A stretch of 64,000 bases of DNA from Paraburkholderia domus (GTDB taxonomy: Bacteria; Pseudomonadota; Gammaproteobacteria; Burkholderiales; Burkholderiaceae): positions 105,322 to 169,321 of the forward strand of contig NZ_CAJNAT010000015.1 in the NCBI RefSeq assembly GCF_905220705.1, read 5' to 3'. This document shows, one piece after another, positions 42,175-51,466 of this stretch. The notes below the pieces were generated by a model. It searched no databases. It worked only from the letters and a program-made list of their open reading frames with translations, and was not told the origin of the DNA. Within the stretch, counting starts at the first letter, position 1. Every line of letters begins with the position of its first letter. The position numbers and the translations under genes are program-made.

Positions 42175-42537
42175 ATGACAATAAAAAGATGGGGCTGGTG
42201 GGGATTGGGCGCCGCGCTGATAGGCGCTGGTGTGATTGCCGGGCTATCGCCGAACTACGAAGACGCTCAGGCGGCAACCGATCGCCAGACGGTGGACTGC
42301 ATGGCCAAGCAACTCACGCAGGACGATAAACGCAGCATTGCTCAGTTCGCCGATACCAATGATTTCGACTCGCTGTGGCGTGTGTACGACCGGGTTTTCC
42401 CAGAATGCACCGTACGGGGGGACCAGCGGGACCGAAAGAGCGAACTGGTGACGAGCGCGTGGAGAGTCCTTTCGACAGACCGTGAATTCATGCGTTTGCG
42501 CGAAGCCAATGCGGCGCACGCCGCGCTTGGACACTAG
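42175..42537 (+). CDS. Hypothetical exported protein
   Basis: A 120-residue protein that I do not recognise. The N-terminus (TIKRWGWWGLGAALIGAGVIAG) is a signal peptide or anchor; the mature part is hydrophilic with DRQTVDCMAKQLT and a second Cys (PECTVRG), so a disulfide is possible in the periplasm. AGGA lies 9 bases upstream of the ATG. It is divergent from ychF and 66 bases upstream of the UbiH-like gene. Confidence 0.6.
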   Translation: MTIKRWGWWGLGAALIGAGVIAGLSPNYEDAQAATDRQTVDCMAKQLTQDDKRSIAQFADTNDFDSLWRVYDRVFPECTVRGDQRDRKSELVTSAWRVLSTDREFMRLREANAAHAALGH

Positions 42538-42603
42538 GTTTTCGGGCCGAAATGCCGCACGGCTCGAGCCGTCCCCAGCAACCCCCGCGGCTATAATGCG
42601 CGG

Positions 42604-43776
42604 ATGAACGCACACCACCAGACTTTTGATGCCGCCGTGATCGGCGGCGGGCTTGTCGGCAAGACCGCGGCGCTGGCGCTGACGCAAGGCGGACAGCGCG
42701 TGGCGCTGCTCGCGCAACCCTGCGCGGCGCTGCCCGCTGGCGCCACCTTCGACTCGCGGGTCTACGCGCTGTCGTCGAGTTCGCAGGTGCTGCTGGAGCG
42801 GTTGCGGGTGTGGCAGGCGCTCGATCTGTCGAAGCTTGGGCCCGTCTACGACATGCGCGTCTACGGCGATGCGCACGCCGAACTCCATTTTTCGGCATTT
42901 CAGGCGTCCGTGCCGCAACTGGCGTGGATCGTCGAGTCGTCGGTGATCGAGCGTGCACTGGATGCCGCGCTGCGTTTTCAGCCGAATCTCACCTGGATCG
43001 ACACGCGTGCTCAGGCGCTCGACTTTACCGCCGAGGGCGCGAGCGTCGGCCTTGCCAACGGTAATGTGGTCGAGGCCGATCTGGTGGTCGGCGCGGACGG
43101 GGCGCATTCGTGGGTGCGCGCGCAGATCGGTTCGAAAATGATCCGGCGCGACTATAAGCAAACCGGCGTGGTCGCGAATTTCAAGGCTGAAAAGCCGCAC
43201 AGCGAAACCGCCTATCAATGGTTCAAGGACGGCGAAATCATCGCGCTGCTGCCGATGCCGGACGGCCACATGTCGCTGGTCTGGTCGGCACGCACCGAGC
43301 ACGCCGAGCAACTGCTCGCGCTCGATCCGGCGCAACTCGCGGCCGAAGTCGAACGCGTGACGGGCGAGCAGTTTGGCGCTTTGGAATGCGTGACACCCGC
43401 GCAAGGCTTCCCGCTCGCGCTGCAAACCGTCGACAAGCTCGTGGCGCCGCGCGTCGCGCTGGTCGGTGATGCCGCGCATCTGATTCATCCGTTGGCGGGC
43501 CAGGGCATGAACCTCGGTTTGCGCGATGTCGCGGCGCTTGCCGAGACGGTCGCCGGCAAGGAAGCGTTCCGCGATCTCGGCGACATGGTGCTGCTGCGCC
43601 GCTACGAACGCGCCCGCCGCGAAGACATCCGCGCACTGATGATTGCCACCGACGGCCTGCAAAAGCTCTTTTCGGCACCGGGTCCGTTCGCCAAGGTGTT
43701 GCGCAATACCGGCATGGCGTTTGTCGGCGCGCAGCCGTTCATCAAGCGCTGGCTGGTGTCGGCCGCGCTGGGGTAA
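42604..43776 (+). CDS. UbiH/VisC family FAD-dependent hydroxylase
   Basis: A 390-residue flavoprotein monooxygenase. GxGxxG fold AVIGGGLVGKTAAL, DG motif LVVGADGAHSWVR and GD motif ALVGDAAHLIHPLAGQGMNLGLRDV place it in the ubiquinone hydroxylase group (UbiH, UbiI, UbiF, UbiM). Which ring position it hydroxylates cannot be told from sequence alone. Expected to act in ubiquinone synthesis with O2 and NAD(P)H. DsbC-like gene follows. Confidence 0.88.
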   Translation: MNAHHQTFDAAVIGGGLVGKTAALALTQGGQRVALLAQPCAALPAGATFDSRVYALSSSSQVLLERLRVWQALDLSKLGPVYDMRVYGDAHAELHFSAFQASVPQLAWIVESSVIERALDAALRFQPNLTWIDTRAQALDFTAEGASVGLANGNVVEADLVVGADGAHSWVRAQIGSKMIRRDYKQTGVVANFKAEKPHSETAYQWFKDGEIIALLPMPDGHMSLVWSARTEHAEQLLALDPAQLAAEVERVTGEQFGALECVTPAQGFPLALQTVDKLVAPRVALVGDAAHLIHPLAGQGMNLGLRDVAALAETVAGKEAFRDLGDMVLLRRYERARREDIRALMIATDGLQKLFSAPGPFAKVLRNTGMAFVGAQPFIKRWLVSAALG

Positions 43777-43898
43777 AGCGCCCGAGCCCACATACCCGGC
43801 CGGCGAGGCGGGTATCATGAACGGATGGACACCATTCCGGTCAGACCAGAAACGTCCCAAAACGCGCACCGCGCGCGATTGAACTCCAGGAATTCAGC

Positions 43899-44624
43899 AT
43901 GAAAAAAACCTTCCGCATCGCGGCCGTCGCGCTCGCGATCGCTGCCGTGACGATCGGCTGCTCGGCGCAGGCCGATCAAGCCACCGACAAGCTCAAGGCC
44001 ACGCTGCAAACGCGTCTAGCCGACGTGACGATCAAGAGCGTGACGAAGTCGCCGATTGCCGGCCTCTACGAAGTGAACCTCGGCTCGCAGATCATCTATA
44101 GCGATGCGAACGGCGACTACCTCATGCTCGGCGACATGGTCGACGCGAAGACCCGCAAGAATCTGACCGAAGCGCGTCTGTCGGAAACCAATCGCATCGA
44201 CTTCGCGAGCCTGCCGTTCGCGAACGCGGTGAAGGTCGTGAAGGGCAACGGCGCGCGCAAGATCGCCGTGTTCTCCGATCCGAACTGCCCGTACTGCAAG
44301 CAGCTCGAAACGACGCTCAAGTCGATCGACAACGTCACGGTCTACACCTTCCTGTACCCGGTGCTGTCGCCTGATTCGACCGCGAAGTCGAAGTCGATCT
44401 GGTGCTCGACCGACCGCGCGAAGGCATGGGAATCGTGGATGCAGGACCATCAGGCACCTACCGCGGCCGGCACCTGCGATACCGCAGCGATCGACAAGAA
44501 CCTGGCGCTCGGCCGTGCGATGAACGTCGAGGGCACGCCCACGGTATTCCTTGCCGACGGCCGCCGCTTGCCCGGCGCCGTGCCGGCAGACCGGCTGGAC
44601 AAGGAAATGTCCGCCGTGCGCTGA
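43899..44624 (+). CDS. DsbC-family periplasmic disulfide isomerase
   Basis: A 241-residue thioredoxin-fold protein with an N-terminal signal (residues 1-26; AQA-D cleavage, although TIGC at 18-21 is a weak lipobox alternative), a short dimerisation domain and the active site CPYC in FSDPNCPYCKQLE. The C-terminal half contains the second Cys pair and cis-Pro region GTPTVFLADGRRLPG. It would isomerise wrong disulfides with DsbD in the periplasm. Confidence 0.92.
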   Translation: MKKTFRIAAVALAIAAVTIGCSAQADQATDKLKATLQTRLADVTIKSVTKSPIAGLYEVNLGSQIIYSDANGDYLMLGDMVDAKTRKNLTEARLSETNRIDFASLPFANAVKVVKGNGARKIAVFSDPNCPYCKQLETTLKSIDNVTVYTFLYPVLSPDSTAKSKSIWCSTDRAKAWESWMQDHQAPTAAGTCDTAAIDKNLALGRAMNVEGTPTVFLADGRRLPGAVPADRLDKEMSAVR

Positions 44625-44645
44625 GCGCATGGCACAGTCGAAAAG

Positions 44646-44670
44646 AGGAGGCGCGAAGTGCGCCTCCTTT
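44646..44670 (+). terminator. Hairpin after the dsbC-like gene
   Basis: GGAGGCGC (44647-44654) and GCGCCTCC (44660-44667) with a GAAGT loop, followed by TTT: a weak intrinsic terminator. Confidence 0.6.
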
Positions 44671-44718
44671 CACATCAAGCCCGAACATCCCCGCCAGAAA
44701 ATCTCCTAATCGCCGCCG

Positions 44719-46509
44719 ATGAAGCTGATCCGCTACACCATCGTTCCGAAGCAACCCGACGCCCATCTGTTCGAAGTTACCGTGACCGTCGCCGATCCCG
44801 ATCCGGCCGGCCAGCGTTTCATGCTGCCGGTGTGGATTCCGGGCAGCTACATGGTGCGCGAATTCGCCCGCAACATCGTCACGCTGCGCGCCGTCAACGA
44901 CGCGGGCCGCAAGGTGCGCGTCGAAAAGACCGACAAGCACACGTGGCAGGCCGCGCCGGTCAAAGGCGCGCTGACGCTACGCTACGAGGTGTATGCGTGG
45001 GATCTGTCGGTGCGCGCCGCGCATCTTGACGATACGACCGGTTTTTTCAACGGCACCAGTGTGTTTCTGGCGCCGCTCGGTCATGAGGAAGCGCAGTGTG
45101 TCGTCGATATCCAGAAGCCGGAAGGCGCGGCGTATCGCAACTGGCGCGTCGCGACCGCACTTCCGGAAGCGCGCGGCACGAAGCGCTACGGCTTCGGCGA
45201 GTATCGTGCGCAGAACTACGACGAGCTGATCGATCACCCGGTCACACTGGGTGAGTTCGCGCTGGCGACGTTCAAGGCGCACGGCGTCCCGCACGACATC
45301 GTGGTCGCGGGGCGCGTGATCGGGCTCGATATGGCGCGTCTGTCCGCCGATCTGAAGCGCATCTGCGAAGAGCAGATTGCGTTGTTCGAGCCGAAGTCGA
45401 AGAAGGCGCCCATGGATCGCTACGTGTTCATGACGCAGGCCGTCACCGATGGTTATGGCGGACTGGAACATCGCGCTTCGACGGCGCTAATCTGCAATCG
45501 CGGCGATCTGCCGGTGGAAGGCCAGGATGCGCCAACCGAGGGTTACCGAACCTATCTCGGTCTGTGCAGCCATGAATATTTCCACACCTGGAACGTGAAG
45601 CGGATCAAGCCGGCCGCATTTGCACCGTATGACCTGAGCGTCGAAAACTACACGTCGCTGCTGTGGCTGTTCGAAGGCTTCACCTCGTACTACGACGATC
45701 TGATCCTCGTGCGCAGCGGCGTGATCTCGCCGGACGACTATCTCGGCATGCTCGGCAAGGTAGTCGGTGGCGTGCTGCGCAGCAGCGGCCGTCAGAAGCA
45801 GACGGTGGCCGAGAGCTCGTTCGACGCGTGGGTCAAATACTATCGGCAGGACGAAAACGCACCGAACGCGATCGTCAGCTATTACACCAAGGGCTCGCTC
45901 GTCGCGCTCGCATTCGATCTGACGATTCGCGCGCAGACCGATAACCGCAAATCGCTCGACGATGTGATGCGTCTGCTGTGGCAGCGGTTTGGGCACGATT
46001 TCTATCGCGGCAAGCCCGTCGGCGTCGAGGAAAGCGAGATCGAGGCGATTTTTGCTGAAGCGACCGGTGCGCAACTGGGTGAATTGTTCGCCGAAGCCGT
46101 GCGCGGCACGCGCGATCTGCCCCTCGACACGCTGCTCGCGCCGTTCGGTATCACGCTTGCGCCGGAACTGGACAAGAACGGCAAGCCGTCGCTCGGCGCG
46201 CGCGTGCGTGGCGGCGCGGATTGCACACTGGCTGCAGTTCACGACGGCAGCGCGGCGCAAAAAGCCGGTCTCTCGGCGGGCGACGTGCTGATCGCGCTCG
46301 ACGGTCTGCGTGTCACCGGCTCGAATCTTGATTCGCTGCTTTCGCGCTATCTGCCGGGCGCAAAGGTCGAAGTCCACGCGTTTCGCCGCGACGAGCTGCG
46401 CACGGCGCAAGTCAAGCTGGACGGGCCTGAGGTGGCGCGCTACAAGCTCACCGTGAGCGATAAACGGCCCGCCGCGCGCAAGGCGCGGGAGCGCTGGCTA
46501 GCAAGCTGA
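44719..46509 (+). CDS. M61 family metallopeptidase with PDZ domain
   Basis: A 596-residue glycyl-aminopeptidase-like protein. The zinc motif HEYFH lies in CSHEYFHTWNVKRIKP, followed by LLWLFEGFTSYYDD, where the third ligand Glu sits; a PDZ domain is near the C-terminus (AGLSAGDVLIALDGLRV). No signal peptide is evident, so cytoplasmic placement is likely. Family name M61; substrate unknown. Confidence 0.92.
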   Translation: MKLIRYTIVPKQPDAHLFEVTVTVADPDPAGQRFMLPVWIPGSYMVREFARNIVTLRAVNDAGRKVRVEKTDKHTWQAAPVKGALTLRYEVYAWDLSVRAAHLDDTTGFFNGTSVFLAPLGHEEAQCVVDIQKPEGAAYRNWRVATALPEARGTKRYGFGEYRAQNYDELIDHPVTLGEFALATFKAHGVPHDIVVAGRVIGLDMARLSADLKRICEEQIALFEPKSKKAPMDRYVFMTQAVTDGYGGLEHRASTALICNRGDLPVEGQDAPTEGYRTYLGLCSHEYFHTWNVKRIKPAAFAPYDLSVENYTSLLWLFEGFTSYYDDLILVRSGVISPDDYLGMLGKVVGGVLRSSGRQKQTVAESSFDAWVKYYRQDENAPNAIVSYYTKGSLVALAFDLTIRAQTDNRKSLDDVMRLLWQRFGHDFYRGKPVGVEESEIEAIFAEATGAQLGELFAEAVRGTRDLPLDTLLAPFGITLAPELDKNGKPSLGARVRGGADCTLAAVHDGSAAQKAGLSAGDVLIALDGLRVTGSNLDSLLSRYLPGAKVEVHAFRRDELRTAQVKLDGPEVARYKLTVSDKRPAARKARERWLAS

Positions 46510-46663
46510 TCGTAATCCCGGGCGGCGTTAATCGACGGTTCAAAGCGGGGGATTGTTCTATTGGTGCAACAATCCTTCGCTGCCGGATGGCTTTTTCCCG
46601 GGGCGGTAAAAAATCACAATGGCTCCACTCGCGCAAAACTGCGCGCCCCTACTGGAGTCAACC

Positions 46664-47260
46664 ATGACCACGATCCTGCAAATCAACTCAGCAGCCCGCT
46701 CGCAAGGCGCGAACTCGACACTGCTCGTCAACGAGCTGACCGCAAAGCTGCAACAATCGAATCCGGGCGCGCAAGTCGTCGTCCGTAACCTGCAAGCTGA
46801 ACCGCTGCCGCATCTGGACGACGCCGTCCTCGGCGCGTTCTTCACGCCTGCCGACCAGCGCACGCCGGAACAAGCCGCAATCGCTGCTCGCAGCGAAGCG
46901 CTGATCACCGAACTGCAAGCCGCCGACATCGTCGTGATCGGCGCTCCGATGTACAACTTCGGCATCTCGTCGCAACTGAAGACTTACTTCGACTTCATCG
47001 CACGCGCCGGCATCACGTTCCAGTACACGGCGAACGGTCCGGAAGGTCTCGTGAAGGGTAAGAAGGTCCACGTAGTTTCGGCACGCGGCGGCAAGTATGT
47101 CGGCACCCCGAACGACAGCCAAACGCCGTATCTGAAGAGCTTCCTCGGTTTCCTCGGCATGACCGATGTGAACTTCATCTACGCCGAAGGCCTGAACATG
47201 GGCCCGGACGCTGCGACCGCCGCATTGGCTGGCGCGCGTGAAGCGATCGCTGCTGCGTAA
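46664..47260 (+). CDS. azoR: FMN-dependent NADH-azoreductase
   Basis: A 198-residue flavodoxin-fold reductase. The N-terminus TTILQINSAARSQGANST binds FMN phosphate, and GAPMYNFGISSQLKTYFD and SARGGKYVG are the usual flavin and nicotinamide-site strings of AzoR. It reduces azo dyes and quinones with NADH; the physiological role is probably quinone detoxification. ATG 46664 has CTGGAG upstream and is the family start. Confidence 0.94.
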   Translation: MTTILQINSAARSQGANSTLLVNELTAKLQQSNPGAQVVVRNLQAEPLPHLDDAVLGAFFTPADQRTPEQAAIAARSEALITELQAADIVVIGAPMYNFGISSQLKTYFDFIARAGITFQYTANGPEGLVKGKKVHVVSARGGKYVGTPNDSQTPYLKSFLGFLGMTDVNFIYAEGLNMGPDAATAALAGAREAIAAA

Positions 47261-47307
47261 GGTTTGAGGTTTGTCTCGCGCCGCGTGACTGCGGCGCGGT
47301 GGAATGA

Positions 47308-47342
47308 AAAAACGCCACGGGGTGTGATTCCGTGGCGTTTTT
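47308..47342. terminator. Bidirectional intrinsic terminator
   Basis: AAAAACGCCACGG (47308-47320) and CCGTGGCGTTTTT (47330-47342) form a perfect 13-bp stem; serves azoR and the convergent ung. Confidence 0.93.
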
Positions 47343-47436
47343 GCTTTTGCGGCTGCGATCTCTGGGACCGGCACTCGGCCTCCGGTTTTCGGTCTCTGGC
47401 CGTTGGCGGGTGCCGGTGAGTTTCGCGCGATAGGCG

Positions 47437-48273
47437 TTATGCCAGCATCTGCGCTTCGTCAGGCAAGCGCCAGTCGATCGGTTCGCGGCCGTGCTTCGCG
47501 AGATATTCGTTCGCCGATGCAAAGTGCCCGCAGCCGAGAAAGCCGCGATGCGCTGACAGCGGCGACGGATGCGGCGCTTCCAGAACGTAATGCGATTTGC
47601 CGCCGAGCAGCGCGCGTTTGGCTTGCGCATGCGCACCCCACAGCATGAACACGAGGCCGTCATGGCGCATGGCCAGTTCGTGGATCAGCGTATCGGTGCA
47701 TTTCTCCCAGCCGCGTTTCGCGTGGCTCGCAGCCGAATCGCGCTCCACGGTCAGCACGGTGTTCAACAGCAGCACGCCCTGTTTGGCCCATGTGTCGAGG
47801 CAGCCATGACGAGGCGGTTCGTGGCCGAGGCTGGCGGCGATTTCCTTGAAGATGTTGCGCAGCGACGGCGGCGTGCGGACGCTCGGCGCTACGGAAAACG
47901 CCAGTCCGTGCGCTTGCGGCGTATCGCGATCTTCGCCGTGATACGGGTCCTGGCCGAGGATCACGACTTTGACTTCGTCGGGACTGGTGAGGCGCAGGGC
48001 CCGGAAGACGTCCGCGGGATAGACGGTTTTGCCGGCTGCGCGCTCACCGTCGACGAAACGGCACAACGGCGCGTAGGCGTCGCTTTCGATGAACGGGTTG
48101 AGGTGCGCGCGCCAGGCGGGGGGTAGAGCGGCGAATTGGGCTTCGAGCGTGGGCGGCGAGTCGGCGGCTTTGGGTGTCTGCAACTGTGCGGTTGCGTCGA
48201 CCGATGCGGCCGAGGTGTCGTCGAATAACGAGGCTTGCGACGATTTGGAACGGGTGCGGGAGGCGGAGGTCAT
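47437..48273 (-). CDS. ung: Uracil-DNA glycosylase, with N-terminal clamp-binding-like motif
   Basis: A 278-residue family-1 uracil-DNA glycosylase. The water-activating site is LGQDPYHG, followed by the uracil-binding LLLNTVLTV and the DNA-intercalating APHPSPLSAHRGFLG. It excises uracil from DNA. The N-terminal ~45 residues are an extra, low-complexity extension compared with E. coli Ung and contain QASLFDD (13-19), similar to the beta-clamp consensus QL(S/D)LF. Sits convergent with azoR. Confidence 0.95.
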   Translation of the reverse strand: MTSASRTRSKSSQASLFDDTSAASVDATAQLQTPKAADSPPTLEAQFAALPPAWRAHLNPFIESDAYAPLCRFVDGERAAGKTVYPADVFRALRLTSPDEVKVVILGQDPYHGEDRDTPQAHGLAFSVAPSVRTPPSLRNIFKEIAASLGHEPPRHGCLDTWAKQGVLLLNTVLTVERDSAASHAKRGWEKCTDTLIHELAMRHDGLVFMLWGAHAQAKRALLGGKSHYVLEAPHPSPLSAHRGFLGCGHFASANEYLAKHGREPIDWRLPDEAQMLA

Positions 48274-48346
48274 GGCGGGGAAGTGTCGCAGTAAACGCGG
48301 GCTGGCTCAAGGTGTGGATGCCGCGTGGTTTGGCATACCTTGCTGC

Positions 48347-48973
48347 TCAGCCGGCTCGCAATTGATAGCCGCGCTGAGCTTTGCTGATATTGTCCGGCGC
48401 CAGCCCATTTACCTGCTTGCCGAGTTCTTTCGCCAGCGCATTGAGCGCCGCTTCGTCCCCGGACTTCAGTTCAAGTTCGACTTCCGAGATCGGCGCGCTG
48501 CGTGTCTCGCCGTTGACCTCGGCGATAACGTCGCCCTGATCGATCGCAGCTTCGACTTTCGAGCCATCGAGTTCAACATTCCACAGCGTGCGCGTGAAAT
48601 TCGTGCGGAACAGTTCGATCAGTTCGGGCGCGGCTTGACGCAGAGCTTCCGCGGCGGTGGGCTCGTCACACTGATGCAGCAATGCTTCGATCTCCAGCTT
48701 TTCGTCCGCCACGGGCATTTCCCATTCGTGCCGGCTGTGTAGGCCATCCTTGGCGTTACCCACCGTCTTGAACGTTTGCAGCCAGCCGTCCGGCGTGTGC
48801 CGCAGTCGCAGCGCACTTTTCGACGTAGCCAGCGCAAGCCTCGGCGTGTCGAAGTAGATATTTGCCAACTCGATCGGCCGACCCTCGTCGCCGGTGCGCG
48901 CGACGAACCACTGCGTCGCCGCTTTCACCTGGCTTGCCGGCAGTGCCAGCTTGATTTCACGTTCCATTGCCAT
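48347..48973 (-). CDS. CYTH-domain phosphohydrolase (inorganic triphosphatase-like)
   Basis: A 208-residue CYTH protein. The family signature ExExK appears as E4-R-E6-I-K8, and the tunnel residues RLRHTPDGWLQTFK and SEVELELKSG match triphosphate tunnel metalloenzymes such as YgiF, which hydrolyse inorganic triphosphate. The C-terminal CHAD domain of YgiF is missing here, so it is the CYTH-only form. ATG 48973 chosen; MER- start two residues later is equally possible. Confidence 0.88.
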   Translation of the reverse strand: MAMEREIKLALPASQVKAATQWFVARTGDEGRPIELANIYFDTPRLALATSKSALRLRHTPDGWLQTFKTVGNAKDGLHSRHEWEMPVADEKLEIEALLHQCDEPTAAEALRQAAPELIELFRTNFTRTLWNVELDGSKVEAAIDQGDVIAEVNGETRSAPISEVELELKSGDEAALNALAKELGKQVNGLAPDNISKAQRGYQLRAG

Positions 48974-49012
48974 CGTGTGCTCCGCAGCGTCCGCTGAATG
49001 TTGAAATCGCGC

Positions 49013-49798
49013 TTAGAAAAACATCCGCGCAAGTTCCACACCCGGCTCTTCTGCACGCATGAACGCCTCGCCGACGAGGAACGTATGCACGTCCATCGCC
49101 CGCAGACGTTCGACATCCTGACGCGACAGAATGCCCGACTCCGTGACGACGATGCGGTCGTCAGGAATCGATTCAAGCATGCCGATGGTCGTCTCAATCG
49201 AGGTTTCGAAGGTACGCAGATTGCGGTTGTTGATGCCGATCAGGGGTGTCTTCAACTTAAGCGATTCCACCAGTTCATTGTGGTCATGTACTTCAACCAG
49301 CACCGCGAGGCCCAGCGAATGCGCGAGCGCTTCGAGGTCCTGCATCTGCGAGGTTTCCAGAGCGGCAGCGATCAGCAGGATCGCGTCGGCGCCCATCGCG
49401 CGGGCTTCGACGATCTGGTACGGATCCACGATGAAGTCTTTGCGCAGCACCGGCAGATTGCAGGCGGCGCGCGCCTCTTCGAGATACGCAACGCTGCCCT
49501 GGAAGAACTGTACGTCGGTGAGCACGGACAAGCAGGCCGCACCGTGTTTTTCATACGAACGGGCAATCTCGGCCGGCACGAAGTTTTCGCGCAGCACACC
49601 TTTCGACGGGCTTGCCTTCTTCACTTCGGAAATGACGGCGGCCAGACCGGCCGCGTGTTTCGCGCGTAATGCGCCGACGAAATCGCGGATGTCGCGCGAC
49701 GACGCTTCGAGGCGCAGTTCTTCGAGCGGCGCGCTCTGTTCAGCCGCGCGGACTTCTTCACGTTTGACCGCGATGATGCGGTCGAGGATGTCGCTCAT
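49013..49798 (-). CDS. trpC: Indole-3-glycerol phosphate synthase
   Basis: A 261-residue TIM-barrel enzyme of tryptophan synthesis, ring closure of CdRP. Active-site strings include AVISEVKKASPSKG, PVLRKDFIVDPYQI, GINNRNLRTFE and VVTESGI. Not fused to trpF here. It lies downstream of trpD (19-base gap) in trpEGDC, all on the minus strand. Confidence 0.97.
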   Translation of the reverse strand: MSDILDRIIAVKREEVRAAEQSAPLEELRLEASSRDIRDFVGALRAKHAAGLAAVISEVKKASPSKGVLRENFVPAEIARSYEKHGAACLSVLTDVQFFQGSVAYLEEARAACNLPVLRKDFIVDPYQIVEARAMGADAILLIAAALETSQMQDLEALAHSLGLAVLVEVHDHNELVESLKLKTPLIGINNRNLRTFETSIETTIGMLESIPDDRIVVTESGILSRQDVERLRAMDVHTFLVGEAFMRAEEPGVELARMFF

Positions 49799-49816
49799 GA
49801 GTGTCTCGCTACGTAG

Positions 49817-50848
49817 TTACTGCTTGAATTGCTGGGTGAACCGGATCAGCTCGTCGACCTTCGCCCGTGCCTTGCCGCTTGCGATCGCTTCGCGCGCCAA
49901 CTGGATGCCGTCCGCAATCGACGCCGCCACGTTCGCTGAGTAAAGGGCCGTGCCCGCGTTCAGCGTGACGATCTCACGCGCGACGCCCGGCTTGTTGTCG
50001 AGCGCTTCGAGCAGCATCAGTTTGGATTCGGCGGCGTCGGCCACTTTCAGCGTGCGGTTCGACACCATCTGCATGCCGAAGTCTTCCGGATGGATTTCGT
50101 ACTCGTGCACCTCGCCGTCGCGCAACTCGCCGACTTGCGTGGCCGCGCCGAGCGAGACTTCGTCCATGCCATCCATGCCGTACACCACCAGCACGTGCTT
50201 GGCGCCAAGGCGCTGCATCACGCGCACCTGAATGCCGACGAGGTCGGCGTGGAATACGCCCATCAGCTGATTCGGCGCGCCGGCCGGATTGGTCAGCGGT
50301 CCGAGAATGTTGAAGATGGTCCGTACGCCGAGTTCGCGGCGCACCGGCGCGATGTTTTTCATCGCCGGATGATGGTTCGGCGCGAACATGAAGCCCATGC
50401 CGGTTTCCGCAATCGAGGCCGCTACCTGTTCCGGCTGCAGATCGATATTCACGCCGAGCGCTTCGAGCACGTCCGCGCTGCCCGACTTGCTCGACACGCC
50501 GCGGCCGCCATGCTTCGCGACCTTGGCGCCCGCCGCAGCCGTAACGAACATGGTTGCAGTGGAAATGTTGAAGGTTTGCGAGCCGTCGCCGCCGGTGCCG
50601 ACGATATCGACGAAGTTCGAGTTGTCCTGCACCTCGACGTGCCGGGCAAATTCACGCATCACCGTGGCAGCAGCGGTGATTTCGCCGATGGTCTCTTTTT
50701 TGACGCGCAGGCCGGTGATGATCGCCGCCGACATCACGGGTGACAGTTCGCCGCGCATGATGAGCCGCATCAGGTGCAGCATTTCGTCGTGGAAAATTTC
50801 GCGGTGCTCGATGGTCCGTTGCAGCGCTTCCTGGGGCGTAATCGACAT
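49817..50848 (-). CDS. trpD: Anthranilate phosphoribosyltransferase
   Basis: A 343-residue enzyme that transfers PRPP to anthranilate. GTGGDGSQTFNIST binds PRPP and KHGGRGVSSKSGSAD is the conserved anthranilate-side string; DEVSLGAATQV and NAG sites follow. Full-length, not fused to trpG. Start ATG 50848 (MSITPQEAL); the open frame runs on upstream into trpG but that part is non-coding. Confidence 0.97.
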   Translation of the reverse strand: MSITPQEALQRTIEHREIFHDEMLHLMRLIMRGELSPVMSAAIITGLRVKKETIGEITAAATVMREFARHVEVQDNSNFVDIVGTGGDGSQTFNISTATMFVTAAAGAKVAKHGGRGVSSKSGSADVLEALGVNIDLQPEQVAASIAETGMGFMFAPNHHPAMKNIAPVRRELGVRTIFNILGPLTNPAGAPNQLMGVFHADLVGIQVRVMQRLGAKHVLVVYGMDGMDEVSLGAATQVGELRDGEVHEYEIHPEDFGMQMVSNRTLKVADAAESKLMLLEALDNKPGVAREIVTLNAGTALYSANVAASIADGIQLAREAIASGKARAKVDELIRFTQQFKQ

Positions 50849-50865
50849 GATTTCGTCTCTCTTCA

Positions 50866-51453
<588 letters not shown>

Positions 51454-51466
51454 GGTGTGTCTCCGG

